In this document: positions 25,767 to 33,790 of the stretch, piece after piece
How the letters are laid out: the number at the start of each line of letters is the position of its first letter
Numbering within the stretch: position 1 is the stretch's first letter
Assembly (NCBI RefSeq): GCF_900113015.1
Contig: NZ_FONV01000001.1
Span: 1-64,000 of the forward strand
Direction: 5' to 3'
DNA length: 64,000 nucleotides
DNA from: Actinoplanes philippinensis
Lineage (GTDB): Bacteria > Actinomycetota > Actinomycetes > Mycobacteriales > Micromonosporaceae
Notes under the pieces: generated by a model
The model's input: the letters and a program-made list of their open reading frames with translations, nothing else
The model's database searches: none
Told to the model about the DNA's origin: nothing
Position numbers and translations under genes: made by a program

Positions 25767-26260
25767 AACTCCTACGCCGTCCCCCCACCGCAGAACGGAG
25801 GCAGATAACCCCCGCGTGGCACGGCTCCGTCCACGCAGTGCCTCTCCACAGGGGACCGAGGCAGCCCCACCTCGCTCCCCGACCCCTCAGGTCCCGGTTC
25901 CCCACCGGGGCTGACCTGGTCCCGGTCCCCGCCGGGGCCGCTCCGGTCCCGGTTCCCCGCCGGGATCGGCTGGTCCCGGTCCACCGGGACTCCCCGGTCC
26001 CGGCTCCGTCCCGGGGCTGAGCGCGCCGGCGGCGGCACCGAACGCGGCTTCGGCCGGTCCGGTGCCGCCGCCCAGCCGTGTCCGGATCCCGGCCTGTCCG
26101 GATCCCGGCCGGCATCCGGTGCGGCCGCCCGGCCTGTCCGGACCCCGGCCTGTCCGGACCCCGGCCGGTTTCCCGGGCTGTCGCCGCTGCGTGGCGGCAG
26201 TTCCCGGAGCCGGCCGGAGAGGGACGGCGCGGAACCGACCGTTACGACGAGAATGCGTCC
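25767..26260. other. Gene-free GC-rich stretch with local repeats
   Basis: No coding region is convincing. Imperfect repeats of GGTCCCGGTTCCCCGCCGGGG occur at about 25888-26010, and of GGCCTGTCCGGACCCC at about 26085-26165. The long open frames here are repeat-driven. The region follows the CelR-type box and may be what remains of a deleted cellulase or sugar gene. Confidence 0.5.
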
Positions 26261-26806
26261 ATGAGCATTCACGGGGAGATCGGGAACACGGCTGTGGTCA
26301 TCAACAGACCCGAGGCGCCGCAACCGGGCCGGCGAGCGGTGCTGGCCGGACGGATCGCGGCGCTCGCCGCCACCGCGGGCTTCATGCCCCTGCACGCGGT
26401 GTGGGCCGCCGGGATCCCGCTGTTCGCCGACGCCGACCGGTTCCACGTCTGGCACGCCGACGGCGGCGGAACCTATCTGTGGACACTCACCGCGCTCGCC
26501 GCCCTGCCGGCTGTTCTCGCCTTCGCCCTGATCCGGCCCTGGGGGCTCGTCTTCCCCGCCTGGACACCGTGGGGCGGCTCCCGGGTGCCCCGACTGCTGC
26601 TCGTCGTGCCGGGGTATGGGCTGGTCGTCGCACTGGGCGGGTATGCGCTGCTCGCGGTGGTGCTGACGGTGGTCCAGTGGAACTCACCGGACGTCATCTT
26701 CAGCCCATGGACCGGGGTCTACGGGATCGGGCAGTTCGCGGTCTGGGTCGTGTCCCTCGCCGTGGCCACCCGCTCCTACGCCCGCCGCACCCGGTTCCGA
26801 GGCTGA
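26261..26806 (+). CDS. Integral membrane protein, 181 aa
   Basis: Four to five membrane helices (around residues 27-50, 67-90, 108-135 and 150-170), with FHVWHADGGGTYLWTLTALAA between helices one and two and a basic C-terminus (RSYARRTRFRG). It resembles small actinobacterial hypothetical membrane proteins; no catalytic motif is seen. ATG at 26261 is used; the frame stays open far upstream only because of the repeats. Monocistronic. Confidence 0.65.
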   Translation: MSIHGEIGNTAVVINRPEAPQPGRRAVLAGRIAALAATAGFMPLHAVWAAGIPLFADADRFHVWHADGGGTYLWTLTALAALPAVLAFALIRPWGLVFPAWTPWGGSRVPRLLLVVPGYGLVVALGGYALLAVVLTVVQWNSPDVIFSPWTGVYGIGQFAVWVVSLAVATRSYARRTRFRG

Positions 26807-27118
26807 GAAACTACTCGGGTGGCCCTGCCGGCTGTGGCCACTCGGGTCCGAGCGACCGGCGGCCTCGGACCTTGGCCACCGCATACGCCCGGCGGTCGCC
26901 GGGCGGCCGCGAGTGGTCGCCCTGTCGCGGGGTAGCTCACGGTTCCTCCTCGTGGCCGTACCGGGAAAAGGTCGTCAGCCGGACCGGATCGCCTGCCTCG
27001 TCGGACGCACGCAGGCCATCCGTGCGGTCCGTCAGCGGCATCGGCCGGGAGGGCGGCGCCGTGGCCCCGGCCCGATCCATCCGGCGGCGAGCGGCCGGGT
27101 ATCAGGCCTGGGGCGCCG
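26807..27118. other. Intergenic stretch without a recognisable gene
   Basis: GC-rich convergent spacer between the membrane protein and the SCO6745-like gene. Short repeats of the GTGGCCACTCGGGT type occur near 26815-26855, but no terminator or ORF with normal codon use is seen. Confidence 0.5.
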
Positions 27119-28000
27119 TCACTGCTGGCCGGGAGCCCGGGCGGGGGCGCCCATGCCCAGCGTGCTCTGCTTGGGCAGCAGGCCGGAGGCGGCGATCCGG
27201 GCGGCCAGCGGGCCCGTCAGCTGGGCGAAACGGCCGGTGGCCGGGCCCAGTTCGCGCCAGGGGGCGGCGGCCAGGGTGTCGGTGCGGGATTCGAGGTCGG
27301 CTCGGGCGGCGGCGCCGGCCTCGGTGGGTGTGCCGTCGGGGTGCAGCCAGCCGCGGACGGTGAGGGAGTCCTGGGCGGCGGTCCACTCCTCGGTGGTCCA
27401 GCCCCGGCTCGCGAAGACCTCGGCCGGGGCGGCGCCGGCGGCGGCGAACGACACCAGCAGCTCGCACGGGCCGAACCCGGCCGTCAGCGCGGCCGCGATG
27501 TGGCCGTCGCCGCGGTGTTCGCGCAGCAGCGTCGCGGCCTGCCACAGGTCGACGTGCGGGGCGCCGGACCAGCCGAGGTCACGGTTCGCGGCGGCCAGCG
27601 GGCGGCCCGTCGTGTCGGCTGCCTCCGCGGCACGGCGGGCCAGGGCTGCCGCCTCGGCGACCTCCGGGCCGTCGACCGTGTCGCCGAGCAACGCCCGCAA
27701 CGCGCGGTCGATCGCCGGCCACCGGCGTTCCAGGACCGCCGCCGGCGCGCTGACCCGCCACGCCGCCGGGACGTGCTCGGCGACCATCCGCGGGCTGAAG
27801 CTGTAGAACGCCGACGACACCGCAGCCGGCCCGGCCGCCCCCAGCGGGGCCGCCCGCCAGGCGAAATAGCTGGGCCAGCGGACGTCGACGGGGTAGCCGA
27901 GCTGCATCGCCTCGTCGTAGACCTCGGGCGCGTAGTAGAGGACGGCGTGCAGTGGCTCGACGATCCGCCACATCTGGCGTGCGGGATTCACGACGATCAT
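27119..28000 (-). CDS. SCO6745 family protein
   Basis: 293 aa. The N-terminus (RQMWRIVEPLHAVLYYAPEV) and FYSFSPRMVAEHVPAAW are characteristic of this actinobacterial family. The central DLWQAATLLREHRGDGHIAAL-like segment and the C-terminal winged-helix-like part (TTEEWTAAQDSLTVRGWL) also fit. Function unproven; the fold suggests a helical protein with a winged-helix end. It follows pcaL by 21 nt on the same strand, so could be co-transcribed, but no role in the pathway is known. Confidence 0.85.
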   Translation of the reverse strand: MIVVNPARQMWRIVEPLHAVLYYAPEVYDEAMQLGYPVDVRWPSYFAWRAAPLGAAGPAAVSSAFYSFSPRMVAEHVPAAWRVSAPAAVLERRWPAIDRALRALLGDTVDGPEVAEAAALARRAAEAADTTGRPLAAANRDLGWSGAPHVDLWQAATLLREHRGDGHIAAALTAGFGPCELLVSFAAAGAAPAEVFASRGWTTEEWTAAQDSLTVRGWLHPDGTPTEAGAAARADLESRTDTLAAAPWRELGPATGRFAQLTGPLAARIAASGLLPKQSTLGMGAPARAPGQQ

Positions 28001-28021
28001 TGTGCCGCAGCGGGCCTCGCC

Positions 28022-29134
28022 TCAGGGGGTGTCCAGGACCTTCTGGGCGATACGGAACGCCGTGTTGGCGGCCGGCACACCACAGTAGACCGCGGTCTGC
28101 AGGATCAGCTCCTTGATCTCGTCGTCGGACAGGCCGTTGGTGCGGGCCGCTCGTACGTGCATCGCCAGCTCCTCGTGATGTCCGAGAGCGATCAGGGCGG
28201 TGAGCGTGATCAGCGAACGGTCGCGGCGGGCCAGGCCGGGACGGGTCCAGATCTCGGCCCAGGCGTACCTGGTGATCATGTCCTGGAAGTCGCGGGTGAA
28301 CGCGGTGGTCCCGGCGGTGGCCCGGTCCACGTGTGCCGGGCCGAGCACCTCCCGGCGCACCGCGATGCCGGCCGACCGCTGCTCGTCGAAGTGCTGGTCC
28401 AGCAGGAACGCGACGACCTCCGGGCTCTCCGCGGGGGCCAGGTGGGCGACACCGTCGAGGACGACCAGGCGGCCGTGCAGGACACCGTCGGCGATCGCGC
28501 GGAGGCTGTCCGGCGGGGTCGGCCTGTCGTGCCCGCCGGCCACGGCGAGGACCGGGGCGGCGATCTCCGGCAGCCGGTCCCGCACGTCGAACTCGGCGAG
28601 TGCCTCACACGCCCGGGCGTAGCTCTCCGCGTCGGTCGCCCGCAGCGCCGCCACCAGCGACTCGGCCGCCGGGGGCGGGGCGCCCGGCGCGAACCAGCGC
28701 TCACGGGCGCCGGCCACCACCGACTCGACGCCCTCCGCCCGGACCAGCGCGGCCCGGTCGTGCCACATCGCGGGTTCGCCGATCTTCGCGCCGGTGCAGA
28801 GCAGCGCGGCCGCGGCGACCCGGTCCGGCGCGTCCAGCAGCAGTTGCAGGCCGACCGCGCCGCCGATCGAGTCGCCCGCGTAGTGGAACGCCTCGCCGGG
28901 ACGGATCCGGCCGGCCAGCGCCAGCACCTCCCGCGCCAGGTCCGCGATGGTGAACGGGCCGGTCGCCGGGGCGCTCGCGCCGTGGCCGGGCAGGTCCCAG
29001 CCGACCACGTGGTAGCGGCCGTACAGGCGGTCCGCGCACGCCGCCCACAGGGTCGCGGCGCTGGTCCCGACGGACGGGCCGAGCAGCAGCAGCGGCCGGC
29101 CGGGCGCGTCGGTGAAGGTGGTGGCGGTCAGCAA
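28022..29134 (-). CDS. pcaL: 3-oxoadipate enol-lactonase / 4-carboxymuconolactone decarboxylase fusion
   Basis: 370 aa, a natural fusion of PcaD and PcaC. Residues ~1-245 are an alpha/beta hydrolase with nucleophile Ser in HYAGDSIGGAVG, acid in AGGHDRPTPP and His in GVAHLAPAE. Residues ~255-370 are the CMD domain (TRYAWAEIWTRPGLARRDRSL, GHHEELAMHVRAARTNGLSD). It decarboxylates 4-carboxymuconolactone and hydrolyses the enol-lactone to beta-ketoadipate, as in other actinobacteria. A TTG start at 29134 lies just after GAGGAGAGG; the true start may be a few codons away. Last pca gene of the operon. Confidence 0.94.
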   Translation of the reverse strand: MLTATTFTDAPGRPLLLLGPSVGTSAATLWAACADRLYGRYHVVGWDLPGHGASAPATGPFTIADLAREVLALAGRIRPGEAFHYAGDSIGGAVGLQLLLDAPDRVAAAALLCTGAKIGEPAMWHDRAALVRAEGVESVVAGARERWFAPGAPPPAAESLVAALRATDAESYARACEALAEFDVRDRLPEIAAPVLAVAGGHDRPTPPDSLRAIADGVLHGRLVVLDGVAHLAPAESPEVVAFLLDQHFDEQRSAGIAVRREVLGPAHVDRATAGTTAFTRDFQDMITRYAWAEIWTRPGLARRDRSLITLTALIALGHHEELAMHVRAARTNGLSDDEIKELILQTAVYCGVPAANTAFRIAQKVLDTP

Positions 29135-29150
29135 TGCCTCTCCTCGGATG

Positions 29151-30359
29151 TCATCGCGGAGTGCTCCCGGCCCGGGCCAGCGCCGCGTCGATGATCTGCT
29201 CGATCGTGCCGGGGTAGGGCTCGCCGTGCGCCGCCCCCGGGGTGATCGCGCGTTGTTCGGCGTCGATGCCGGGGCGTGCGGCGGCCAGGTTCGCGGTCAT
29301 CCACGATGTCTCCACCTGCAGGCCGGCCAGGAGCTCCGCGGTCTGGGCGCCGGCCGTCACGGTGCGCCGGGCCAGCGTGCGCAGCGTGGACCACTCGACG
29401 TGCCAGCCGCCGTCCGGACGCTCGTCGACGGCGGCCGCGGCGGCGGCGTGCACGGTCGCGGCCAGGAACGGCGCGGCCAGCGCGGCCCGGCGGATCAGGA
29501 TCGACAGGACCGGGTTCTGCTTGTTCGGCATGGCCGACGAGCCACCCCGGCCGGGGACCGCGCCCTCGGACAGCTCGTGGACCTCCGGGCGGGCGCCGAC
29601 GAGCACGTCGTTCGCGATCCGGCCCCACGCGTCGGTGCAGGTCACCAGGGCGTCGGCGAGTCCGGTGAGCGGGGCGCGGGCGGTGTGCCACGGTTCGCGG
29701 ACCGGGAGGCCGAGCATGTCCGCGGTGGTCTCGGCCAGCTCGCGGGCGACGATCGGCGAGCCGGCCAGGGCGGCCGGCGCGGCGAGGCTGCCGGCCGCGC
29801 CGCCGATCTGCGCCGGCAGGGTGGCGGTCACGGCGAGGCGGTCCCGCGCGTCCAGGACTCCGGTGAGCCAGGTCGATGCCTTAAGACCGAAAGTGATCGG
29901 TACGGCGTACTGCGTCAAGGTCCGCCCCGGCATCGGCGTGTCCCGGTGCCCGTCGGCGAGCCGGACCAGCGCGGCGATCTGGAGCGCCAGGTCGTCACGG
30001 ACCCGGGCAGTGACGTCCCGCAGGCACAGGACCAGGCCGGTGTCGACGACGTCCTGGCTGGTCAGGCCCTTGTGCAGCCATCGGGCGGCGGCCGCGTTGC
30101 GCGACTCCAGCCGGCTGCGGAGCAGTTTCAGCAGCGGGATCAGGGGGTTGCCGCCGGACTCGGCGCCGGCCGCCACCAGGGACACGTCGCCGGCGCCGAT
30201 CAGGCCGGCCAGGTCGTCGGCGGCCTCGGCCGGGGCGACACCGTGCCGGACCAGCGCGGCCAGCCAGGCGGCTTCGGCACGCACCATCGCGGCCAGGACG
30301 GCCGCATCGGTGAACAGGTCACCGGCCCGGTCGTCGCCGGGCCACAACAGATCGCTCAC
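29151..30359 (-). CDS. pcaB: 3-carboxy-cis,cis-muconate cycloisomerase
   Basis: 402 aa of the fumarase/aspartase superfamily. The signature GGSSAMPNKQNPVLS holds the flexible catalytic loop, TSQDVVDTGLVLCLRD is the second conserved block, and PGRTLTQYAVPITFGLK the third. It lactonises 3-carboxymuconate to 4-carboxymuconolactone. The GTG at 30359 is chosen for the GGAGG 6 nt upstream; upstream extension to 30425 lacks a signal. It lies 92 nt after pcaG and 16 nt before pcaL. Confidence 0.94.
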   Translation of the reverse strand: MSDLLWPGDDRAGDLFTDAAVLAAMVRAEAAWLAALVRHGVAPAEAADDLAGLIGAGDVSLVAAGAESGGNPLIPLLKLLRSRLESRNAAAARWLHKGLTSQDVVDTGLVLCLRDVTARVRDDLALQIAALVRLADGHRDTPMPGRTLTQYAVPITFGLKASTWLTGVLDARDRLAVTATLPAQIGGAAGSLAAPAALAGSPIVARELAETTADMLGLPVREPWHTARAPLTGLADALVTCTDAWGRIANDVLVGARPEVHELSEGAVPGRGGSSAMPNKQNPVLSILIRRAALAAPFLAATVHAAAAAAVDERPDGGWHVEWSTLRTLARRTVTAGAQTAELLAGLQVETSWMTANLAAARPGIDAEQRAITPGAAHGEPYPGTIEQIIDAALARAGSTPR

Positions 30360-30451
30360 GGCGTACCTCCGAGGTCGTCGCCCGTCTCGACCGACATCAT
30401 CCTCCGCCTCACCGACCGTGCCCACCGCTCCCCCGCCGCGTGGTGCCGGCG

Positions 30452-31015
30452 TCAGGACCAGGCGTCGCGGAGGCGGGGGTAGGTGAGGAAGACGGTCTCG
30501 CCGGGACCCTGCAGGTGGACGTCGAAGATCAGGCCGTCCGGCTCCCGGGTGGTGATCAGCGTCGGGCGCCGGGCCGGGTCCACCGCGGTGAGCAGCGGCT
30601 CGGTGGCCAGCGCCGCCTCGTCGTCGGGGAGGTAGGCGCGGGTGAAGAGGCGGTCGAGCAGGCCCCGGGCGAAGACGGTGACGGCGAAGAACGGGGGGCG
30701 GCCCGTGTCGGTGGCGCCCGGTTCGAGGGTGGCGAACTGGTAGTGGCCGTCGGGGCCGGTGGCGGCGCGACCCCAGCCGGTGAAGGTCCAGCCGTCGCGG
30801 CGCAGGGAGCCGGGCCGGCGCGGGATGTGGCCCTGCGGGTCGGCCTGCCAGATCTCCAGGACCGCGTCGGGCACGGGGGCGCCGCTGCCGTCGTAGACGT
30901 GGCCGTGCAGGCGGATCGCCTTCGGGTGGCCGGGCGGGACCAGTTCGTTCATGCCGTCGTACGCCAGGCCCAGGTGGAAGAACGGGCCGACGGTCTGGCC
31001 GGGAACGGCGCTCAT
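30452..31015 (-). CDS. pcaG: Protocatechuate 3,4-dioxygenase alpha subunit
   Basis: 187 aa, normal for PcaG. TVGPFFHLGL at the N-terminus, the transthyretin-like beta core (RLHGHVYDGSGAPVPDAVLE, IWQADPQGH) and RPPFFAVTVFARGLLDRLFT identify it. Alpha subunits lack the iron ligands but complete the active site of the (alpha-beta)-iron-beta complex. The ATG overlaps the pcaH stop by 4 nt (ATGA), as expected for stoichiometric partners. Confidence 0.94.
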   Translation of the reverse strand: MSAVPGQTVGPFFHLGLAYDGMNELVPPGHPKAIRLHGHVYDGSGAPVPDAVLEIWQADPQGHIPRRPGSLRRDGWTFTGWGRAATGPDGHYQFATLEPGATDTGRPPFFAVTVFARGLLDRLFTRAYLPDDEAALATEPLLTAVDPARRPTLITTREPDGLIFDVHLQGPGETVFLTYPRLRDAWS

Positions 31016-31761
31016 GCGTTGTCTTCCTCGATGTCCGATTCGAGCGGGGTGCGGTGGGTGCCGGTCAGGACGATGTCCCAGCGGTACCCGGTGCTCCACT
31101 CGGGGGTGGTCACATCATGGTCGTACTGGGCGATCAGCAGGTCCCGGGCCTTCGGATCGGTGATCGACTGGTAGATCGGGTCCAGCGGGAAGAGCGGGTC
31201 GCCGGGGAAGTACATCTGGGTGACCAGGCGCTGGGTGAAGTCGGTGCCGAAGATCGAGAAGTGGATGTGCGCGGGCCGCCACGCGTTGACGTGGTTGCGC
31301 CACGGGTACGGGCCCGGCTTGATCGTCTGGAAGCGGTACGTCCCGTCGGGGCCGGTGAGCATGCGGCCGACGCCGGTGAAGTTGGGGTCGTGCGGCGCCG
31401 GGTGCTGGTCGCGCTGGTGCCGGTAGCGGCCCGCGGCGTTGGCCTGCCACACCTCGACGAGCTGGTCGGCGACCGGGCGGCCGTCGCCGTCGAGGACCCG
31501 GCCGGTGACCACGATGCGTTCGCCGAGCGGGGTGCCGGCGTGCTGGATGGTCAGGTCGGCCTCGTCGTCGGCGACGTCACGGTGGCCGAAGACCGGCGCC
31601 CACAGCTCGACCGACTCCGGGTCGACCAGGTGGGCCGGCTGCTTGGGATGCCGCAGGAGGCTGCTGCGGTACGGGGGGTAGTCGATCTTCGGCTGGGGCC
31701 CGCCCGGCTGCTGGGCGGCGGCCGCGATCTCCCGGTTGATGTCAGCTTGTGACGACTCCAT
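31012..31761 (-). CDS. pcaH: Protocatechuate 3,4-dioxygenase beta subunit
   Basis: 249 aa. The Fe(III) ligands are visible: Tyr in NAAGRYRHQRDQ, Tyr in GPYPWRNHVNAW and the HIH pair in RPAHIHFSIFG. It cleaves protocatechuate between its hydroxyls to 3-carboxy-cis,cis-muconate. The N-terminal domain (DYPPYRSSLLRHPKQP) is typical of PcaH. ATG at 31761 has GGAG 7 nt upstream. It is first gene of the pca operon, divergent from the IclR regulator across a 75-bp region holding a TTCC/GGAA palindrome. Confidence 0.95.
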   Translation of the reverse strand: MESSQADINREIAAAAQQPGGPQPKIDYPPYRSSLLRHPKQPAHLVDPESVELWAPVFGHRDVADDEADLTIQHAGTPLGERIVVTGRVLDGDGRPVADQLVEVWQANAAGRYRHQRDQHPAPHDPNFTGVGRMLTGPDGTYRFQTIKPGPYPWRNHVNAWRPAHIHFSIFGTDFTQRLVTQMYFPGDPLFPLDPIYQSITDPKARDLLIAQYDHDVTTPEWSTGYRWDIVLTGTHRTPLESDIEEDNA

Positions 31762-31811
31762 GTTCACGCTCCGGACGCTAGGCGGTCGGACGGCCGTCGG
31801 CGATAAAGTTC

Positions 31812-31826
31812 TTCCGTTGAGCGGAA
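31812..31826. promoter_or_regulatory. Candidate IclR/PcaR operator in the pcaH-iclR intergenic region
   Basis: TTCCGTTGAGCGGAA, an interrupted palindrome TTCCG-N5-CGGAA, lies between the divergent pcaH and iclR genes. It matches in sequence and length the site at 32565-32579 before pobA. Position suits autorepression plus control of pca. Confidence 0.6.
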
Positions 31827-31836
31827 GGGGGGCCGA

Positions 31837-32583
31837 GTGGGCGCCACCGTCACCTCGCGTGCGCTGGACATCCTGGGCGCCTTCGACGGCGAGCACCGCA
31901 GCCTGTCCCTCACCGATCTGGCCCGCCGGACCGGCCTGCCGCTGGCCACCGCGCACCGGCTGGTCGGCGAGCTGCACCGGTGGGGCGCGCTGGCCCGTGA
32001 GCCGAACGGGGAGTATGTGATCGGCCGCCGGATCTGGCAGCTGGGCCTGCTCGCCCCGGTGCAGAGCGGCCTGCGCCAGGCCGCTTCGCCGTTTCTGCAC
32101 GATCTCTACGGCACGACGCTGGCCACCGTGCATCTGGCGGTCCGCGACGGGCTGGAGGTGCTCTACGTGGAACGGCTCGCCGGGCACGTGTCGGTGCCGG
32201 TGGTCAGCCGGGTCGGGTCCCGGCTGCCGATGCACGCCACCGGGGTCGGGAAGGTGCTGCTCGCCTACGCGCCGGAGGAGGTGCGCGCGGAGGTCCTGCA
32301 GCGCCTGACCAGGATCACGGCGTACACGGTGACGCAGCCGGCGCGCCTGCTGGAGCAGCTGCGGCGGGTGCGGGCCGAGGGCTACGCCACCACCGGCGAG
32401 GAGATGAGCCTGGGCGCGTGCTCGGTGGCGGTGCCGGTGCGCAACGGCGACACCGTGGTCGCGGCGCTCGGCATGGTGGTGCCCGATCTGCGGCGGCAGC
32501 TTCCCCGGCTGGTGTCGGCGCTGCAGGTGGCGGCGCACGGGATCAGCCGTACCCTGGCGGGTCCTTCCGTTCAGTGGAAATAG
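31837..32583 (+). CDS. IclR-family transcriptional regulator (PcaR/PobR-like)
   Basis: 248 aa. The N-terminal winged helix (SRALDILGAFDGEHRSLSLT, DLARRTGLPLATAHRLVGEL) is followed by the IclR effector domain (LYVERLAGHVSVP, LPMHATGVGKVLLAY, YATTGEEMSLGACSVAVPV). IclR proteins control pca and pob genes in many bacteria in response to protocatechuate, 4-hydroxybenzoate or beta-ketoadipate. GTG start at 31837. It lies between the divergent pca operon and pobA, and its last codons carry the second copy of the TTCC/GGAA palindrome. Confidence 0.9.
   Translation: MGATVTSRALDILGAFDGEHRSLSLTDLARRTGLPLATAHRLVGELHRWGALAREPNGEYVIGRRIWQLGLLAPVQSGLRQAASPFLHDLYGTTLATVHLAVRDGLEVLYVERLAGHVSVPVVSRVGSRLPMHATGVGKVLLAYAPEEVRAEVLQRLTRITAYTVTQPARLLEQLRRVRAEGYATTGEEMSLGACSVAVPVRNGDTVVAALGMVVPDLRRQLPRLVSALQVAAHGISRTLAGPSVQWK
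32565..32579. promoter_or_regulatory. Second copy of the TTCC/GGAA operator, upstream of pobA
   Basis: TTCCGTTCAGTGGAA overlaps the last codons of the IclR gene, 45 bp before the pobA ATG. It agrees with the pca-iclR site at 13 of 15 positions (31812-31826), giving a consensus TTCCGTTSAGYGGAA. Confidence 0.6.
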
Positions 32584-32587
32584 GGTC

Positions 32588-32613
32588 TTGTGTCCCGGCC
32601 GGGCGGGACACAA
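32588..32613. promoter_or_regulatory. 26-bp perfect inverted repeat in the pobA 5' region
   Basis: Left arm TTGTGTCCCG (32588-32597), spacer GCCGGG, right arm CGGGACACAA (32604-32613). It ends 10 bp before the pobA ATG, so it either binds a regulator dimer or forms an mRNA hairpin that abuts the ribosome-binding site. Confidence 0.6.
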
Positions 32614-32623
32614 CGCTGGGGGC

Positions 32624-33790
32624 ATGCGTACCCAGGTCGCCATCATCGGCGCCGGCCCGGCCGGCCTGCTCCTCTCCCACCTCCTCGCCCAGGGCGGGGT
32701 CGAGTCCGTCGTGCTGGAGACCCGGTCGGAGGAGTACGTCGCGGCCCGCATCCGGGCCGGCATCCTCGAGCATTCGAGCGTGGAACTGCTGGAGGCGGCC
32801 GGGCTGGGTGCCCGGATCCGGGCCGAGGGCGACGAGCACCGGGGCATCTACCTGCAGTGGCCGGGCGAACGGCACCATCTGGACTTCGTCGACCTGACCG
32901 GCCGCAGCGTCTGGGTCTACGGGCAGACCGAGGTGCAGAAGGACCTGATCGCGGCCCGTCGCGCCGGCGGCCAGGAGATCCACTACGAGGTCTCCGACGT
33001 GGCCCTGCACGATGTCGAGCTCTCCCCCCACGTCACCTTCACCGGCAAGGACGGTGCGACGAGGCGGCTCGACGCGATGGTGATCGCCGGCTGCGACGGC
33101 TCCTTCGGTCCGAGCCGCTCCGCGGTGCCCTCCCCGACGGTCCACGAGAAGGTCTACCCGTACTCCTGGTTCGGGATCCTCGCCGATGTGGCGCCGTCGA
33201 CCGACGAGCTGATCTACGCCTGGCACCCGGACGGCTTCGCCCTGCACTCCATGCGCTCGGCGAGCGTCAGCCGCCTCTACCTGCAGGTTCCCAACGGCAC
33301 CGACCCGCGGTCGTGGTCCGACGACCGGATCTGGGACGAGCTGTCGAAACGGCTCGGGCACGGGCAGAACGGCTGGAAGCTCACCCCGGGCCCGATCACC
33401 GACAAGAGCGTGCTGCCGATGCGCAGTTACGTCCAGACGCCGATGCGGCACGGCAACCTGTACCTGGCCGGCGACGCCGCGCACATCGTCCCGCCGACCG
33501 GCGCGAAGGGCCTCAACCTCGCGATCGCCGACGTGGCGCTGCTCAGCCGGGCTCTGATCGCGACGATCAAGGACAACGATCCGCGGTACGCCGACGCGTA
33601 CTCCGGCGACGCGCAGCGCCGGGTCTGGCGCTGCACGCATTTCTCCTGGTGGATGACGACGATGCTGCACACCTCGGGCGACCCGTTCGACGCCGAGCTG
33701 CAGCTGTCGCAGCTACGCTGGGTCGCCGGCAGCCGGGCGGGCGCCACCGGCCTCGCCGAGAACTACGCCGGCCTGCCCATCGGGTACTGA
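32624..33790 (+). CDS. pobA: 4-hydroxybenzoate 3-monooxygenase
   Basis: 388 aa, matching PobA. The FAD fold is VAIIGAGPAGLLLSHLLAQGG, the substrate-loop segment RIRAGILEHSSVELL, the DG motif AGCDGSFGPSR and the second FAD site LYLAGDAAHIVPPTGAKGLN. It hydroxylates 4-hydroxybenzoate to protocatechuate, feeding PcaHG. ATG at 32624 follows GGGGGC. Same strand as the IclR gene, 40 bp downstream, so possibly also co-transcribed. Its 3' end overlaps the convergent holin-like ORF by 78 bp. Confidence 0.96.
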   Translation: MRTQVAIIGAGPAGLLLSHLLAQGGVESVVLETRSEEYVAARIRAGILEHSSVELLEAAGLGARIRAEGDEHRGIYLQWPGERHHLDFVDLTGRSVWVYGQTEVQKDLIAARRAGGQEIHYEVSDVALHDVELSPHVTFTGKDGATRRLDAMVIAGCDGSFGPSRSAVPSPTVHEKVYPYSWFGILADVAPSTDELIYAWHPDGFALHSMRSASVSRLYLQVPNGTDPRSWSDDRIWDELSKRLGHGQNGWKLTPGPITDKSVLPMRSYVQTPMRHGNLYLAGDAAHIVPPTGAKGLNLAIADVALLSRALIATIKDNDPRYADAYSGDAQRRVWRCTHFSWWMTTMLHTSGDPFDAELQLSQLRWVAGSRAGATGLAENYAGLPIGY

